A stretch of 64,000 bases of DNA from assembly GCA_041661445.1 (NCBI GenBank), contig JBAZUK010000004.1, positions 1 through 64,000 on the forward strand. The letters are read 5' to 3'. This DNA comes from JBAZUK01 sp041661445 (lineage in GTDB: Bacteria > Chlamydiota > Chlamydiia > Chlamydiales > SM23-39). A model generated the notes under the pieces. That model had not been told where the DNA came from. It ran no database searches and saw only the letters and a list, made by a program, of their open reading frames with translations. Of the stretch, positions 1-9,124 are shown one piece after another. The stretch's first letter is position 1; every line of letters begins with the position of its first letter. The position numbers and the translations under genes were made by a program.

Positions 1-25
1 GCTAATGTTTTTGGGAGATAATGCT

Positions 26-811
26 ATGAATCAAATGGAAAAAGAAGTTGCTTTGCAAACACTGGAAAGATATTCAGGAAGTAAGCCTGAAGATTTTATG
101 CCTAATTTAATACTTACCAATTTTCCAAGATATGTTCAGTATTTTGCTGAATCCAGAGGTGTTCCTTTTATTCAAGGATCAACTTTTGAGGTGGCACATT
201 GCCCAAAAGAGCAAGTCAGCATATTAGATTTTAAAATTGGATCCCCTGCAGCTGCTTTAGTTGTTGATATCTGTTCTTTTCTTCCTATAAAAACATCTAT
301 TCTGCTCGGAATGTGCGGAGGACTTAGAAGAAGATACAATGTAGGAGAATATTTAGTTCCTGTAGCTGCAATAAGAGGCGAGGGAACATCCGATTACTAT
401 TTCCCCCAAGAAGTTCCGGCTCTTGCCAATTTTTTAATGCAAAAAGCTGTAACTGAAGTTTTGGAAGAGAAAAAAAGGACTTATCATATAGGCATTACCT
501 ATACTACAAACATGAGATTTTGGGAGTTTAATGAAGATTTTAAAAATATCTTAAAAAACTCTAAAGCCCAAGGTATCGAGATGGAATGCGCTACTCTATT
601 TGCTGCAAGCTATAAAAGAAAGTTTACTTTAGGAGCTCTTTTATTGATTTCGGACCTTCCTTTAAAAGAAAATGGAATCAAAACCAAACTTAGCGCTGAT
701 TTTGTTTTTGAAAATTATACAAAAGAACATGTTGAAACTGGAATTCTGATTTTAAACCGAGCAAGGGAAATGCAAAAGAAATCTATTAAGGGATCTTATA
801 ATAATCCTTGA
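26..811 (+). CDS. amn: AMP nucleosidase (phosphorylase superfamily)
   Basis: Predicted to cleave AMP to adenine and ribose 5-phosphate in the cytosol, feeding purine salvage. The protein has the PNP/UDP phosphorylase fold signatures: a glycine-rich GMCGG near residue 93 followed by a GEYLVP strand, and the purine-binding GIEMECAT near residue 184. At 261 residues it is close in size to the short chlamydial Amn and lacks the long N-terminal domain of the E. coli enzyme. An in-frame ATG at 5 would add seven residues, but GGGAG at 13-17 sits 8 bases before the ATG at 26, so I prefer that start. The gene lies near mfd, alaS and tkt, as in Chlamydia, which supports the call. A different nucleoside phosphorylase activity cannot be excluded from sequence alone. 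Confidence 0.85.
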   Translation: MNQMEKEVALQTLERYSGSKPEDFMPNLILTNFPRYVQYFAESRGVPFIQGSTFEVAHCPKEQVSILDFKIGSPAAALVVDICSFLPIKTSILLGMCGGLRRRYNVGEYLVPVAAIRGEGTSDYYFPQEVPALANFLMQKAVTEVLEEKKRTYHIGITYTTNMRFWEFNEDFKNILKNSKAQGIEMECATLFAASYKRKFTLGALLLISDLPLKENGIKTKLSADFVFENYTKEHVETGILILNRAREMQKKSIKGSYNNP

Positions 812-964
812 TCTTTGTTATTTAAAAAAAATAATTTTACGACATTTTATTAGTTAATATATTTTTTTCATCTTGATAGCTTTTAATTTATCTAATATTT
901 TTTTTAATAAGATATTTACACTTAAATATGCTATAATTTTTATAAAAAAAATTAATTAAATAAT

Positions 965-1933
965 ATGTCTTTATTAGCAGTAAAATCTTATCCTGACTCG
1001 GTTTCTGAATGTTGTTATTGTCATAAAAAAGAAACATCCCAGGATAAACTCTCAAAATGCGCAAAATGTCTTTTTACCACATACTGCAGCAAAGAGTGCC
1101 AGGCACGTGATTGGCCAAAACATAAAAAAGTTTGCAAGATAGATGAATTATTGAAAACATACAAAAGGTTAAACATTAAACCTGTAAATGAATGGAAAGA
1201 TATTCAGTATTGGGATGATTTCGGAAAAAGAAATTCTGAATCTGATGCAGTTTCTGATCTTTTTCATGAATTAGTGAAAAGATATATAGATTTTTTTAAA
1301 AATTCCAGAAAAACACAAAAATGTGCTGCGTTAAATTTAGGCTGCGGTTTTGATAGCTCTATATTTGAGCTATTGGAGAACTGCTGGAGTGTTACTGCTG
1401 TTGATTTTTCAAAAAATGTTGTCGATACTCTTAAAAAAAGAGCAAAAGAGGAGAGTGAAGAATCTAAAGGCGACGCAAGATGGACATTGGATCAGCTATC
1501 AATTCTTCAGCAGGATATAACAGAATTTGATTTCAACGCTAAAAAGTATCAGCTAATTATAGCTGAAAAAATTTTAACTTATGTCCATCCTCATAAATTT
1601 GCTTCTCTTTGGAATAATATATATGAATCCTTGGAGATGGGAGGCTTTTTTATAGGCGATTTTTTAGTGATTGATCTAAAAAAAGATCAAATAACAGATA
1701 GCCTGCAAGGAAAACAATTGGATAGTTCTCAGGAGAGCTTGTTAATTGAAGATGTTACTGATAAGCTGCTTGAAAAAGTTCAAGAAATGAGTTTTTGGCA
1801 TTTTAGAAATTTTGAAACAGCAAAAAAACTTTTGGAATTAAAATTCACAGTTCTTAAATTCGAAAAAACTGATTTTAAAAAAGATGATTTAGGATCGGAT
1901 CTTTATCAATTCATAGTTCAAAAAATCAAATGA
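965..1933 (+). CDS. MYND zinc finger fused to class I SAM-dependent methyltransferase
   Basis: Residues 16-57 form a complete MYND-type zinc finger: C16/C19, C32/C35, C41/C45, H53/C57, with the typical YCSKECQ and W..HKK.C spacing. Residues from about 118 carry a class I methyltransferase fold: motif I ALNLGCGFD (about 122-130), the acidic strand-2 end TAVDFS (about 144), a motif with QQDITEFDF, and IIAEKIL at strand 4. MYND fingers are protein-protein interaction modules of eukaryotes (for example SMYD and ZMYND proteins) and are rare in bacteria; pairing with a Rossmann methyltransferase rather than a SET domain is unusual. No signal peptide is visible. I infer a host-directed effector that methylates a protein or small molecule, but the substrate is unknown. 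TATAAT at 932-937 is a possible -10 box. It stands alone between amn and the convergent mfd. Confidence 0.8.
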   Translation: MSLLAVKSYPDSVSECCYCHKKETSQDKLSKCAKCLFTTYCSKECQARDWPKHKKVCKIDELLKTYKRLNIKPVNEWKDIQYWDDFGKRNSESDAVSDLFHELVKRYIDFFKNSRKTQKCAALNLGCGFDSSIFELLENCWSVTAVDFSKNVVDTLKKRAKEESEESKGDARWTLDQLSILQQDITEFDFNAKKYQLIIAEKILTYVHPHKFASLWNNIYESLEMGGFFIGDFLVIDLKKDQITDSLQGKQLDSSQESLLIEDVTDKLLEKVQEMSFWHFRNFETAKKLLELKFTVLKFEKTDFKKDDLGSDLYQFIVQKIK

Positions 1934-1948
1934 TTAAAACTATTTTAT

Positions 1949-4900
1949 TCAAAGATTAAAATTTTGTTCTAAAAGATGAATTGCTTTTTTCCTGAATTCC
2001 TCAATATCGGTTTTCTTTGGCAGGATTAAAGTTTTTAAAGCAGGTTTGTCCTTGTTTTGTTTTTCAGCAATAAGAGTTATTTCCCCAAACTTCAGATAGC
2101 TGAAATTGTTCTGATTGGCATAGATTCTAATTCTTGTTAAGGAAAGCAGCTCCAAGACTTCTTTTGGAAGGGCACCAAATCTATCAATTAATTCATCTGC
2201 AATTTTATCTACAGCTTCGTTTGCTGATGCTTCTCCGAGCCTGTAATATATTTCCATTCTAAGATTCTCATGAGGAATATAATATTCAGGAAGATAAGCC
2301 GCATATGGAAATTCTATTTTTGTTTCAATAAATGAAGCCTCTTTTTTATTCTGCAAGCTTAAAATTGTTTTTTTAAGAAGTTTGCAATATAGATGAAATC
2401 CAATGTTTGAGATTTGACCGGATTGTTTTACTCCCAGAATATCGCCGGCACCTCTAATTTCCAGATCTCTCATGGCGATCTTCATTCCACCGCCATAACC
2501 TTGGGATTCCAATAAAGCATTTAGTCTTTTTTGAGATATTTCAGAGATCTGCTTGTTTTTGGGAATAATAAAATATGCAAAAGCAACTCTGTTCCATCTT
2601 CCAACCCTTCCTCTGAGCTGATAGAGATCTGCCAGTCCAAAAGCATCTGCTCTATCTATGATAATTGTATTTGCATTAGGGACATCGATACCGTTTTCAA
2701 TAATTGTTGTAGCGAAGAGTATATCAACCAGGCCCTTTTTAAATTGATGAAAAATATCATCAACGCTCTCTGTTGCCATTTGTCCATGAACAACTGCAAC
2801 TTTGGATTTCTGGCTAAGTTTTTGAATATATTCTGCTCTTTGATAGATTGATTCTACTCTGTTATGAATAAAAAAAATCTGCCCCTGTCTTGTCATTTCT
2901 CTTAAGATTGCATTTTTTATAATTTCATCGTCATTTTCTGCAATGATAGTTTTGATGGGCAATCGATCTTGAGGAGGAGTGTTAATAATTGACATGTCTT
3001 TAACTTTTATCAAAGACATATAAAGCGTTCTTGGGATCGGTGTTGCGCTTAGAGTTATGCAGTCTACGCCTTTTTTAAGTTTTTTAAGATGCTCTTTTGC
3101 TCTTACCCCGAAACGCTGTTCTTCATCTATTATAATCAAACCCAGATTCTTGAAAGATACATCCGATGATAAAATTCTATGGGTTCCAATTAAAATATCA
3201 ACAGATCCATTTTTAGTTTTTTCAAGAATATCTTTATTTTCTTTTGCAGTTTTGAATCTGGAAACAACTTGTATATTGATAGGAAACGAGGACATCCTCT
3301 CTTTAAAAGTATCGAAATGCTGCATCGAAAGAACTGTTGTCGGAACAAGGACTGCTACCTGCTTTTTTCCATCACATACCGCTTTAAAAGCAGCTCGCAT
3401 GGCAACTTCTGTTTTCCCATAGCCTACGTCTCCGCAAATAAGCCGATCCATTGCTTTGTTACTCATCATATCATTCTTTATTTCTTTGATGGCATTCAAT
3501 TGGTCCTGCGTTTCAACGTAGGGAAAATCCTGTTCAAAAAGGGTGGTTTCCTCTGAGTCTGAGGGATATGCATAGCCTCCCTCAAATTCTCTTTGGGCCT
3601 GCATGGTTAGAAGATCTGCCGCATATCCGATTATTTGTTTTTGGGCAGCTATTTTTGTTTTATTCCATTTTGGAGATCCCAGTAAGGATAACTGTGGTTT
3701 TTCTTCCGAGGAACCTATATATCTTGTAACTAGATGAGCTTGGGATATCGGAACATAAAGCTTGGAGTTTTCAGAATATTCGATTATCAAAAATTCAGTT
3801 TCTATGCCTAGATGATTCGAATGCTTTTCGCAGCCCAAATATTTTCCGATTCCGCTATGATAGTGAACTACCAGATCTCCTATGTTCAAATGATGGTATT
3901 CAGCATATGGAGCTTGGTAGGTTTGGCGAAATATTTGTCTTCTTACAACTTTTCTTTTAGTAATTTCATTATAGGGGATTATACACATCAGGCTGTCCAA
4001 GACAACGAAACCCGATGAGAGAAAACCAAAATCAAAAATAAAATCCTTAGAACTCAATTTTCTGTTTTCCAGCAATTCAAGCAGATGGGTTTTTTCTGCA
4101 TCACTTGATGTTAAAAATAATATCTTTGATTTTCTTTCAAGAAGTTTAGGTATGAAATCTATGATGTTATCAACAGGTTCCATTAAAAAATCATTAAAGT
4201 GAATGAAAGGATGGAGCCAAAGTTCAAAATTAAATTTCTTTTGAAAAATCTCAAAAGAAACTGGTCGAAAGGAGTCTTTTTTTTCTCCAAGAATTACATC
4301 TGATAAATCTTGGATAGTCTTATCGGAAATAAATATTTTTTCATTTTTTTGTATAATCTGCAAAAGTTCTTCAAAAGATAAGAAATATTTAGAAGGTTTA
4401 ACATTTAACGCGACTAAGTTTTCTTCTATTTGATAGATGTCTTCAAAAATTACAATAAAATCCTTTTTTAAATAAGATAAGAGAGTATCAAGCTTATCAG
4501 ATTCTTTGAGAAGTTTTAGCTCGTCTGCAATAAAAATTTCCAGGCTATTTGTTTTTTCAATTGATTTTTGAGTAGAAAGCTCAAAAGATCTTATTGATTC
4601 AATTTCATCCCCGAAAAACTCAATCCGATAAGGAGATTCTTTATTTGGTGGAAATAAATCAATTATCCCGCCTCTAACCGCAAACTGAGCTTTATCGGAA
4701 ACTATATTTGTTTTCTCATAACCTAAATTTATTAATTTTTCTGTGACTTTTTCAAAAGAAATAATTTGATTGACTTTCAGTTTAATTGACAAAAGAGAGG
4801 CTTTGTCTTTTGGAATAATTTTTTGTAGTAAAGAATGCAATGTAGTTATTACAACATGAGATTTATCCTCAGTCATAAGCTCATTTAACATTTCAAATCT

Positions 4901-5182
4901 TTTCCCGACAATGTCAATAGACGGCCGGATCTCTTCTGAAAAAAGAATTTCCCATGAGGGAAATTCTAAAAGGTTAATATTAAAGGTTGATAAGTTTTTG
5001 TATAGGAGGTCTTTTTTTGCGTCTGTTGAAATTATTAAAATGTCTTTATTAACATTTTTAGCAATATATACGATAGAAGCTGCTACTTGCGCATCATCAA
5101 TATCATCCATTAAAATAGGAAAATTATTTCTTATTTTTTCAAGCAGCTTTCTAAAGGATAATGAATTGATTTCTTCTATCAC
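1949..5182 (-). CDS. mfd: Transcription-repair coupling factor Mfd
   Basis: Mfd is a cytosolic ATP-dependent translocase that removes RNA polymerase stalled at DNA lesions and recruits UvrA. The 1077 residues match the family in length and order: N-terminal UvrB-like region, a CarD/RID-like RNA polymerase interaction domain (around residue 435, NIGDLVVHYHSGIGKYLG), Walker A CGDVGYGKTE near 583, DEEQ box near 684, SATPIPRT just after, then the TRCF C-terminal domain. The start is GTG, inside the alaS stop region as GTGA (4-base overlap), so translation is coupled to alaS. Mfd next to alaS is the arrangement in Chlamydia. The gene converges on the MYND gene with a 15-base gap. Confidence 0.97.
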   Translation of the reverse strand: MIEEINSLSFRKLLEKIRNNFPILMDDIDDAQVAASIVYIAKNVNKDILIISTDAKKDLLYKNLSTFNINLLEFPSWEILFSEEIRPSIDIVGKRFEMLNELMTEDKSHVVITTLHSLLQKIIPKDKASLLSIKLKVNQIISFEKVTEKLINLGYEKTNIVSDKAQFAVRGGIIDLFPPNKESPYRIEFFGDEIESIRSFELSTQKSIEKTNSLEIFIADELKLLKESDKLDTLLSYLKKDFIVIFEDIYQIEENLVALNVKPSKYFLSFEELLQIIQKNEKIFISDKTIQDLSDVILGEKKDSFRPVSFEIFQKKFNFELWLHPFIHFNDFLMEPVDNIIDFIPKLLERKSKILFLTSSDAEKTHLLELLENRKLSSKDFIFDFGFLSSGFVVLDSLMCIIPYNEITKRKVVRRQIFRQTYQAPYAEYHHLNIGDLVVHYHSGIGKYLGCEKHSNHLGIETEFLIIEYSENSKLYVPISQAHLVTRYIGSSEEKPQLSLLGSPKWNKTKIAAQKQIIGYAADLLTMQAQREFEGGYAYPSDSEETTLFEQDFPYVETQDQLNAIKEIKNDMMSNKAMDRLICGDVGYGKTEVAMRAAFKAVCDGKKQVAVLVPTTVLSMQHFDTFKERMSSFPINIQVVSRFKTAKENKDILEKTKNGSVDILIGTHRILSSDVSFKNLGLIIIDEEQRFGVRAKEHLKKLKKGVDCITLSATPIPRTLYMSLIKVKDMSIINTPPQDRLPIKTIIAENDDEIIKNAILREMTRQGQIFFIHNRVESIYQRAEYIQKLSQKSKVAVVHGQMATESVDDIFHQFKKGLVDILFATTIIENGIDVPNANTIIIDRADAFGLADLYQLRGRVGRWNRVAFAYFIIPKNKQISEISQKRLNALLESQGYGGGMKIAMRDLEIRGAGDILGVKQSGQISNIGFHLYCKLLKKTILSLQNKKEASFIETKIEFPYAAYLPEYYIPHENLRMEIYYRLGEASANEAVDKIADELIDRFGALPKEVLELLSLTRIRIYANQNNFSYLKFGEITLIAEKQNKDKPALKTLILPKKTDIEEFRKKAIHLLEQNFNL

Positions 5183-7806
5183 TTTTTTCTAATTTCTTTT
5201 TTTAATAGCTCGAAAGCCTGTGTGATTTTGGAAGGATCGGCTCCGCCTGCCTGAGCACTTTCTTTTTTACCGCCGCCGCCGCCGTTTATTACTGGAGCTA
5301 TGATTTTTATCAAATCATTTGCAAAAATATTTTTTGCAATCAGATCGGGAGTGATATTTATAGAGATCTGGCATCTGCTATCAACTTTTGTCGCAAGTAC
5401 AACAAGCGCTGATTTAAGATGTTCCAATAATTTATCTGAAAGGTTCTTTAGATCCTTCGGATCCACTTCAACTTCCTGCATAATTACAGTATATGAGTTT
5501 AGCTTTTCAGCTTTTTTCAGAAGTGATTCAAAGAGTTGATTTAATTCCAGCTCTTTATTGGCCTTCAATTTTCCGATCAATTCTTTGTGCTCTTCAACAA
5601 GGCTTGTTATTTTCTCTTCTAATTTGTTTGGAATAGTTTTTAATGTTGCCGAGATATTGTTTAACAGATCTTCGGTATCATAAACGAAATCTTCTGCTGC
5701 AGCCCCGGTTACAGCTTCAATCCTTCGGACTCCTTGAGAAATAGAGCTTTCTTTAAAAATTCTGAAATAACCGATATTTCCTGTAAAAGAAGTATGGCAC
5801 CCACCACAGAGCTCCTTGGAATAATTGATGTCGATAACTCTTACTATGTCAGAATATTTTTCTCCGAAAATCTGTCTTATCGAAGAATCTTTTTTTGCTT
5901 CCTCGAATGGGATTTCATAGGCTCTTACTGTAGTGTTTTCTCTGATTTTCTCATTGATCAGTCTTTCTATTTGTCTCACTTCCTGGTTACTTAACGCTTT
6001 ATTGTGATCAAAATCGAAACGTAGTTTGTTCTCATCAACTAAAGAACCGGCCTGTTTAATATGTTCTCCTAAAGTTTTAGAAAGAGCGAATTGAAGAAGG
6101 TGAGTGGCAGAGTGGTTTGCTTCGATTTTTTTTCTTCTTTCAATATCAATAGAAGCGTGAACTTTATCCTGTTTTTTTAATTTTCCTTTAATTAATTTTC
6201 CGATGTGGACAATAACTCCAGGATAGGGATTTTGAGTGTCTACAACATCAAAAACAACTCCTCCCTTGGTTATTTTTCCTTTATCGCCGACCTGTCCGCC
6301 CATTTGAGCATAAAAAGGCGTTTTATCTAAAATTATAAAAGCAAAATCGTTTTCTTCGATTTCATCTGTAAATTTATCATTTTTTATTATTGCTGATATT
6401 TTAGCTTCAGTTTCATATGTTTTGTGACCCAGGTAGTTATTCGGGGGATTAACTTTAGTAAAGTCTGCAAAGAAATTCTCATCAAATTTTTGTGAATGTT
6501 TCTCTTGAGCTTGACGAGATCTTTCTTTTGCAAGGTTTTCGAGCTCGTTGTATTTATTTAAATCTACTTTTACATGTTCATCTTTTGCAATTAATAAAAT
6601 TTCTTCAATCGGAAAACCATAAGTGTCTTTTAATTTGAATGCCATCTCGCCATCGATCGTATCGTTTTCACTTTTTGCTTTTGCCAGAACCTGACTCATT
6701 AGATTTCCGCCTCTTTGAAGGGTTTTAATAAATAATTCCTCTTCAAGAGTTAAAACTTCAGCAGTTCTATCTTCTGATTTAATGATTTCAGGAAAATCAT
6801 CTCCCATTATTGAAGATAAACCGGGTAAAAGTTTTGCTAAAAACGGTTTGTTCAGATTTAACATTTTTCCATATCTGACAGCTCTTCTTAAAATTTTTCT
6901 TAAAACATAGCCTCTGTCAACATTTGAAGGTATTATTCCATCGGTGATTGCAAAACTTAAACATCTGATATGATCGGCAATAACATGGAAAGCGGGAGCT
7001 AAATCTAAGTTTTTAGGGTTGTATTTTATCTTGGAAATTTCTTCTATATGCGAAATTATTGCCTGAAAAGTGTCTGTTAAAAAAACCGAGTCTACACCCA
7101 TTTTTAGAGAAACAACTCTTTCTAATCCAGCGCCGGTGTCAATTGATTTTTTTGGCAGCGGGTTCATCTTGCCGGTTTCATCTTTGTTAAACTGCATGAA
7201 AACAAGGTTCCAAAACTCTAAATACCTCTCTCCGGAAACATCGTAAATGGGAGATTTGGCATCTGAATAGGAACTGCCCCGATCATATAAAAGTTCAGCA
7301 CAAGGTCCGCAAGGTCCAACATCCCCCATTGACCAAAAATTTTCTTTTTCACCAAAACGGACTATTCTTTTTGAGGGCATGTATTTTTCCCAGATTGCAA
7401 AAGCTTCATCGTCATCTTTATAGACAGATACCCACACCTTATCAAAATCAAATCCGAATACATTTTTAGTGATATCGTAGGCAAATCTTATTGCATCTTC
7501 TTTAAAATAATCCCCAAATGAGAAGTTTCCTAGCATTTCAAAAAAGGTAAGATGTCTTGATGTAAACCCAACGTTTTCCAAATCATTATGCTTTCCGCCG
7601 GCCCTGATGCATTTTTGATCGCTTGTAGCTCTGGTATAAGATCTTTTGCTTTTGCCTAAAAAAACGTCTTTAAATTGATTCATTCCGGCATTGGTGAACA
7701 ATAAAGTTGGATCGTCTATCGGAAAAACCGCCGATGAGGGAACAATTGTGTGTGATTGCGTTTTAAAATAGTTTAAAAAACCATGCCTTATGTCTTTGGA
7801 AATCAT
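5179..7806 (-). CDS. alaS: Alanyl-tRNA synthetase
   Basis: Charges tRNA-Ala with alanine in the cytosol. Full length at 875 residues: class II catalytic core at the N-terminus (MISKDIRHGFLNYF, TNAGMNQFKDVFLG), tRNA-recognition region, editing domain with HSATH near residue 565 and the CGGCH zinc/editing motif near 668, and the glycine-rich DHHA1 C-terminus (GGGGGKKESAQAGG). The start has GAGG about 6 bases upstream. It is first gene of a two-gene operon with mfd, which starts inside its stop codon. A possible promoter lies at 7845-7874. Confidence 0.98.
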   Translation of the reverse strand: MISKDIRHGFLNYFKTQSHTIVPSSAVFPIDDPTLLFTNAGMNQFKDVFLGKSKRSYTRATSDQKCIRAGGKHNDLENVGFTSRHLTFFEMLGNFSFGDYFKEDAIRFAYDITKNVFGFDFDKVWVSVYKDDDEAFAIWEKYMPSKRIVRFGEKENFWSMGDVGPCGPCAELLYDRGSSYSDAKSPIYDVSGERYLEFWNLVFMQFNKDETGKMNPLPKKSIDTGAGLERVVSLKMGVDSVFLTDTFQAIISHIEEISKIKYNPKNLDLAPAFHVIADHIRCLSFAITDGIIPSNVDRGYVLRKILRRAVRYGKMLNLNKPFLAKLLPGLSSIMGDDFPEIIKSEDRTAEVLTLEEELFIKTLQRGGNLMSQVLAKAKSENDTIDGEMAFKLKDTYGFPIEEILLIAKDEHVKVDLNKYNELENLAKERSRQAQEKHSQKFDENFFADFTKVNPPNNYLGHKTYETEAKISAIIKNDKFTDEIEENDFAFIILDKTPFYAQMGGQVGDKGKITKGGVVFDVVDTQNPYPGVIVHIGKLIKGKLKKQDKVHASIDIERRKKIEANHSATHLLQFALSKTLGEHIKQAGSLVDENKLRFDFDHNKALSNQEVRQIERLINEKIRENTTVRAYEIPFEEAKKDSSIRQIFGEKYSDIVRVIDINYSKELCGGCHTSFTGNIGYFRIFKESSISQGVRRIEAVTGAAAEDFVYDTEDLLNNISATLKTIPNKLEEKITSLVEEHKELIGKLKANKELELNQLFESLLKKAEKLNSYTVIMQEVEVDPKDLKNLSDKLLEHLKSALVVLATKVDSRCQISINITPDLIAKNIFANDLIKIIAPVINGGGGGKKESAQAGGADPSKITQAFELLKKEIRKK

Positions 7807-8170
7807 TTTTACCTCATCATAAAATGAATTAATTATAGATAAATAATCTAAACCAATGGGTTGGCAAAAGTCAATATCTGTTAAATTAATAAAAATTTAT
7901 CTATTGCGTTTTTTTTTGTATTTTTATTTTCTTTAATGAAAATTTCTCTTCCTTTTGAAAATTACTACATAAAATTATTTTTGACATAAAACGTTATTTA
8001 TTAAAGTCTTATGTCTTTTTCTTGGTGAATAATTTTTAATAGTATATTATTTTTTAAAAAAATAAAATTAAAAATAATTATCTTATGTGTTACAATATAA
8101 TTAATTTACAAAATAATTAATAATTAATAATTAGTTTCTAATTAAAAAATCAAAATATTTTTTTAAAATT
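7807..8170. other. Divergent intergenic region alaS / PRTase-like gene
   Basis: A 364-base, strongly AT-rich gap between two divergent genes. Besides the candidate alaS promoter there is a perfect TTGACA at 7981-7986 and a TATAAT at 8096-8101 on the forward strand, but they are not correctly spaced to each other. No coding sequence, tRNA or hairpin terminator is visible. Confidence 0.5.
7845..7874 (-). promoter_or_regulatory. Possible sigma-66 promoter for alaS-mfd
   Basis: On the reverse strand, TTGACT (7874-7869) and TAGATT (7850-7845) are separated by 18 bases. They match the -35 consensus in 5 of 6 and the -10 consensus in 4 of 6 positions, and lie about 40-70 bases before the alaS ATG. 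In such AT-rich DNA chance matches are common, so this is only a candidate. Confidence 0.35.
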
Positions 8171-9115
8171 ATGGCAATGACAGTTAATTCATCATATAGA
8201 TTGTTTGTTAAGGGCTTGCATTTAGAAGATGCTGATCTGGGGGGTCCAAAAGAATGGGAGTTTTGCTTAAATCCAGCAAAGCCTAACGAGGATGGACTGG
8301 ATTTAGAACAGAACCAAGCTAAACAATGGGTTGAGGCTCATCCTCAGGGCTGTAAGGAGTCTCTTAATATATTAGTTGAGCATGTAGAACATATTAATTT
8401 TCAGAAATTTTTAAATGCTTTGGAAAAATCTATTAAAGACATTAAAGTTAAAATGGATGCTGTTTATAAACCGGCTACAGAAAATCTTAATAATCAGGAA
8501 AGAAGAAAATTTATAGTCTTGGTAGAACCTAAAAAAAGCAATCAATGGGTTGCAGAGCTGGCAAGAAGTTATTTTAAGGTTACTCCTCAAGCATACTATA
8601 GGTTAGGCGAAAAAGGAGCGAAAGTATTTATCAAAGAAGCGGATAACTGCAGTTCTGAAGTTCATCAAAAAGATCTGGTTTTATTTGACGATGCGTCTTA
8701 CTCCGGCCAACAGATAAGTGAGCACCTTTCAAATATTCTGCAGGTTTTAAAAAAAACAGGTTCAAAGGTGAACGTATTTGTTGTCGTTCCTTTTATGACT
8801 ATCGCTGCCAGAGAATGTATTGATGGGGTCTTGGCTTCAAATAAAAAATTAGCTTCAAGAGTTTTTATTGCTGAACATGAAAAAATGAGCTCGATTTCGG
8901 ATATTTTAAGTGATGGGCAGTTTAAAGATCTAAAACGTTATTATCTAGGTCTATCCGGAAAGGAAACAGTTACTTATTTTAGTCATAAAATGCCGAATTT
9001 CGTTTCGTTTTTTAGCGGAATAAAAGACGGAACCGTACATAATACTGAAAAAATCACTAAAAAAAGATATGAAATCATAAAGGAGATTATTTCGCCTTAT
9101 AAAGGCTCCTCATAA
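8171..9115 (+). CDS. Phosphoribosyltransferase-like protein, unknown function
   Basis: A 314-residue soluble protein with no close family I can name. Around residues 168-182 it carries KDLVLFDDASYSGQQ, which has the layout of the type I phosphoribosyltransferase PRPP loop (hydrophobic strand, two Asp, then a small/Thr/Gly-rich turn), followed by a helix and a second hydrophobic strand VNVFVVVPFM. That predicts a Rossmann-like PRTase fold, though the usual TTG is replaced by YSG. The N-terminal 100 residues contain no recognisable domain, and no signal peptide is present. It converges on a NADAR-domain gene only 9 bases away; both would handle phosphoribose/ADP-ribose-type substrates, so a functional link is possible but inferred. 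The ATG at 8177 is an alternative start; neither has a clear Shine-Dalgarno. Confidence 0.6.
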   Translation: MAMTVNSSYRLFVKGLHLEDADLGGPKEWEFCLNPAKPNEDGLDLEQNQAKQWVEAHPQGCKESLNILVEHVEHINFQKFLNALEKSIKDIKVKMDAVYKPATENLNNQERRKFIVLVEPKKSNQWVAELARSYFKVTPQAYYRLGEKGAKVFIKEADNCSSEVHQKDLVLFDDASYSGQQISEHLSNILQVLKKTGSKVNVFVVVPFMTIAARECIDGVLASNKKLASRVFIAEHEKMSSISDILSDGQFKDLKRYYLGLSGKETVTYFSHKMPNFVSFFSGIKDGTVHNTEKITKKRYEIIKEIISPYKGSS

Positions 9116-9124
9116 ATAAATTTA

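Noticed and set aside
1949..7806. Forward-strand open frames inside mfd and alaS
   Set aside because: They mirror well-conserved genes on the other strand and have no family signal of their own.
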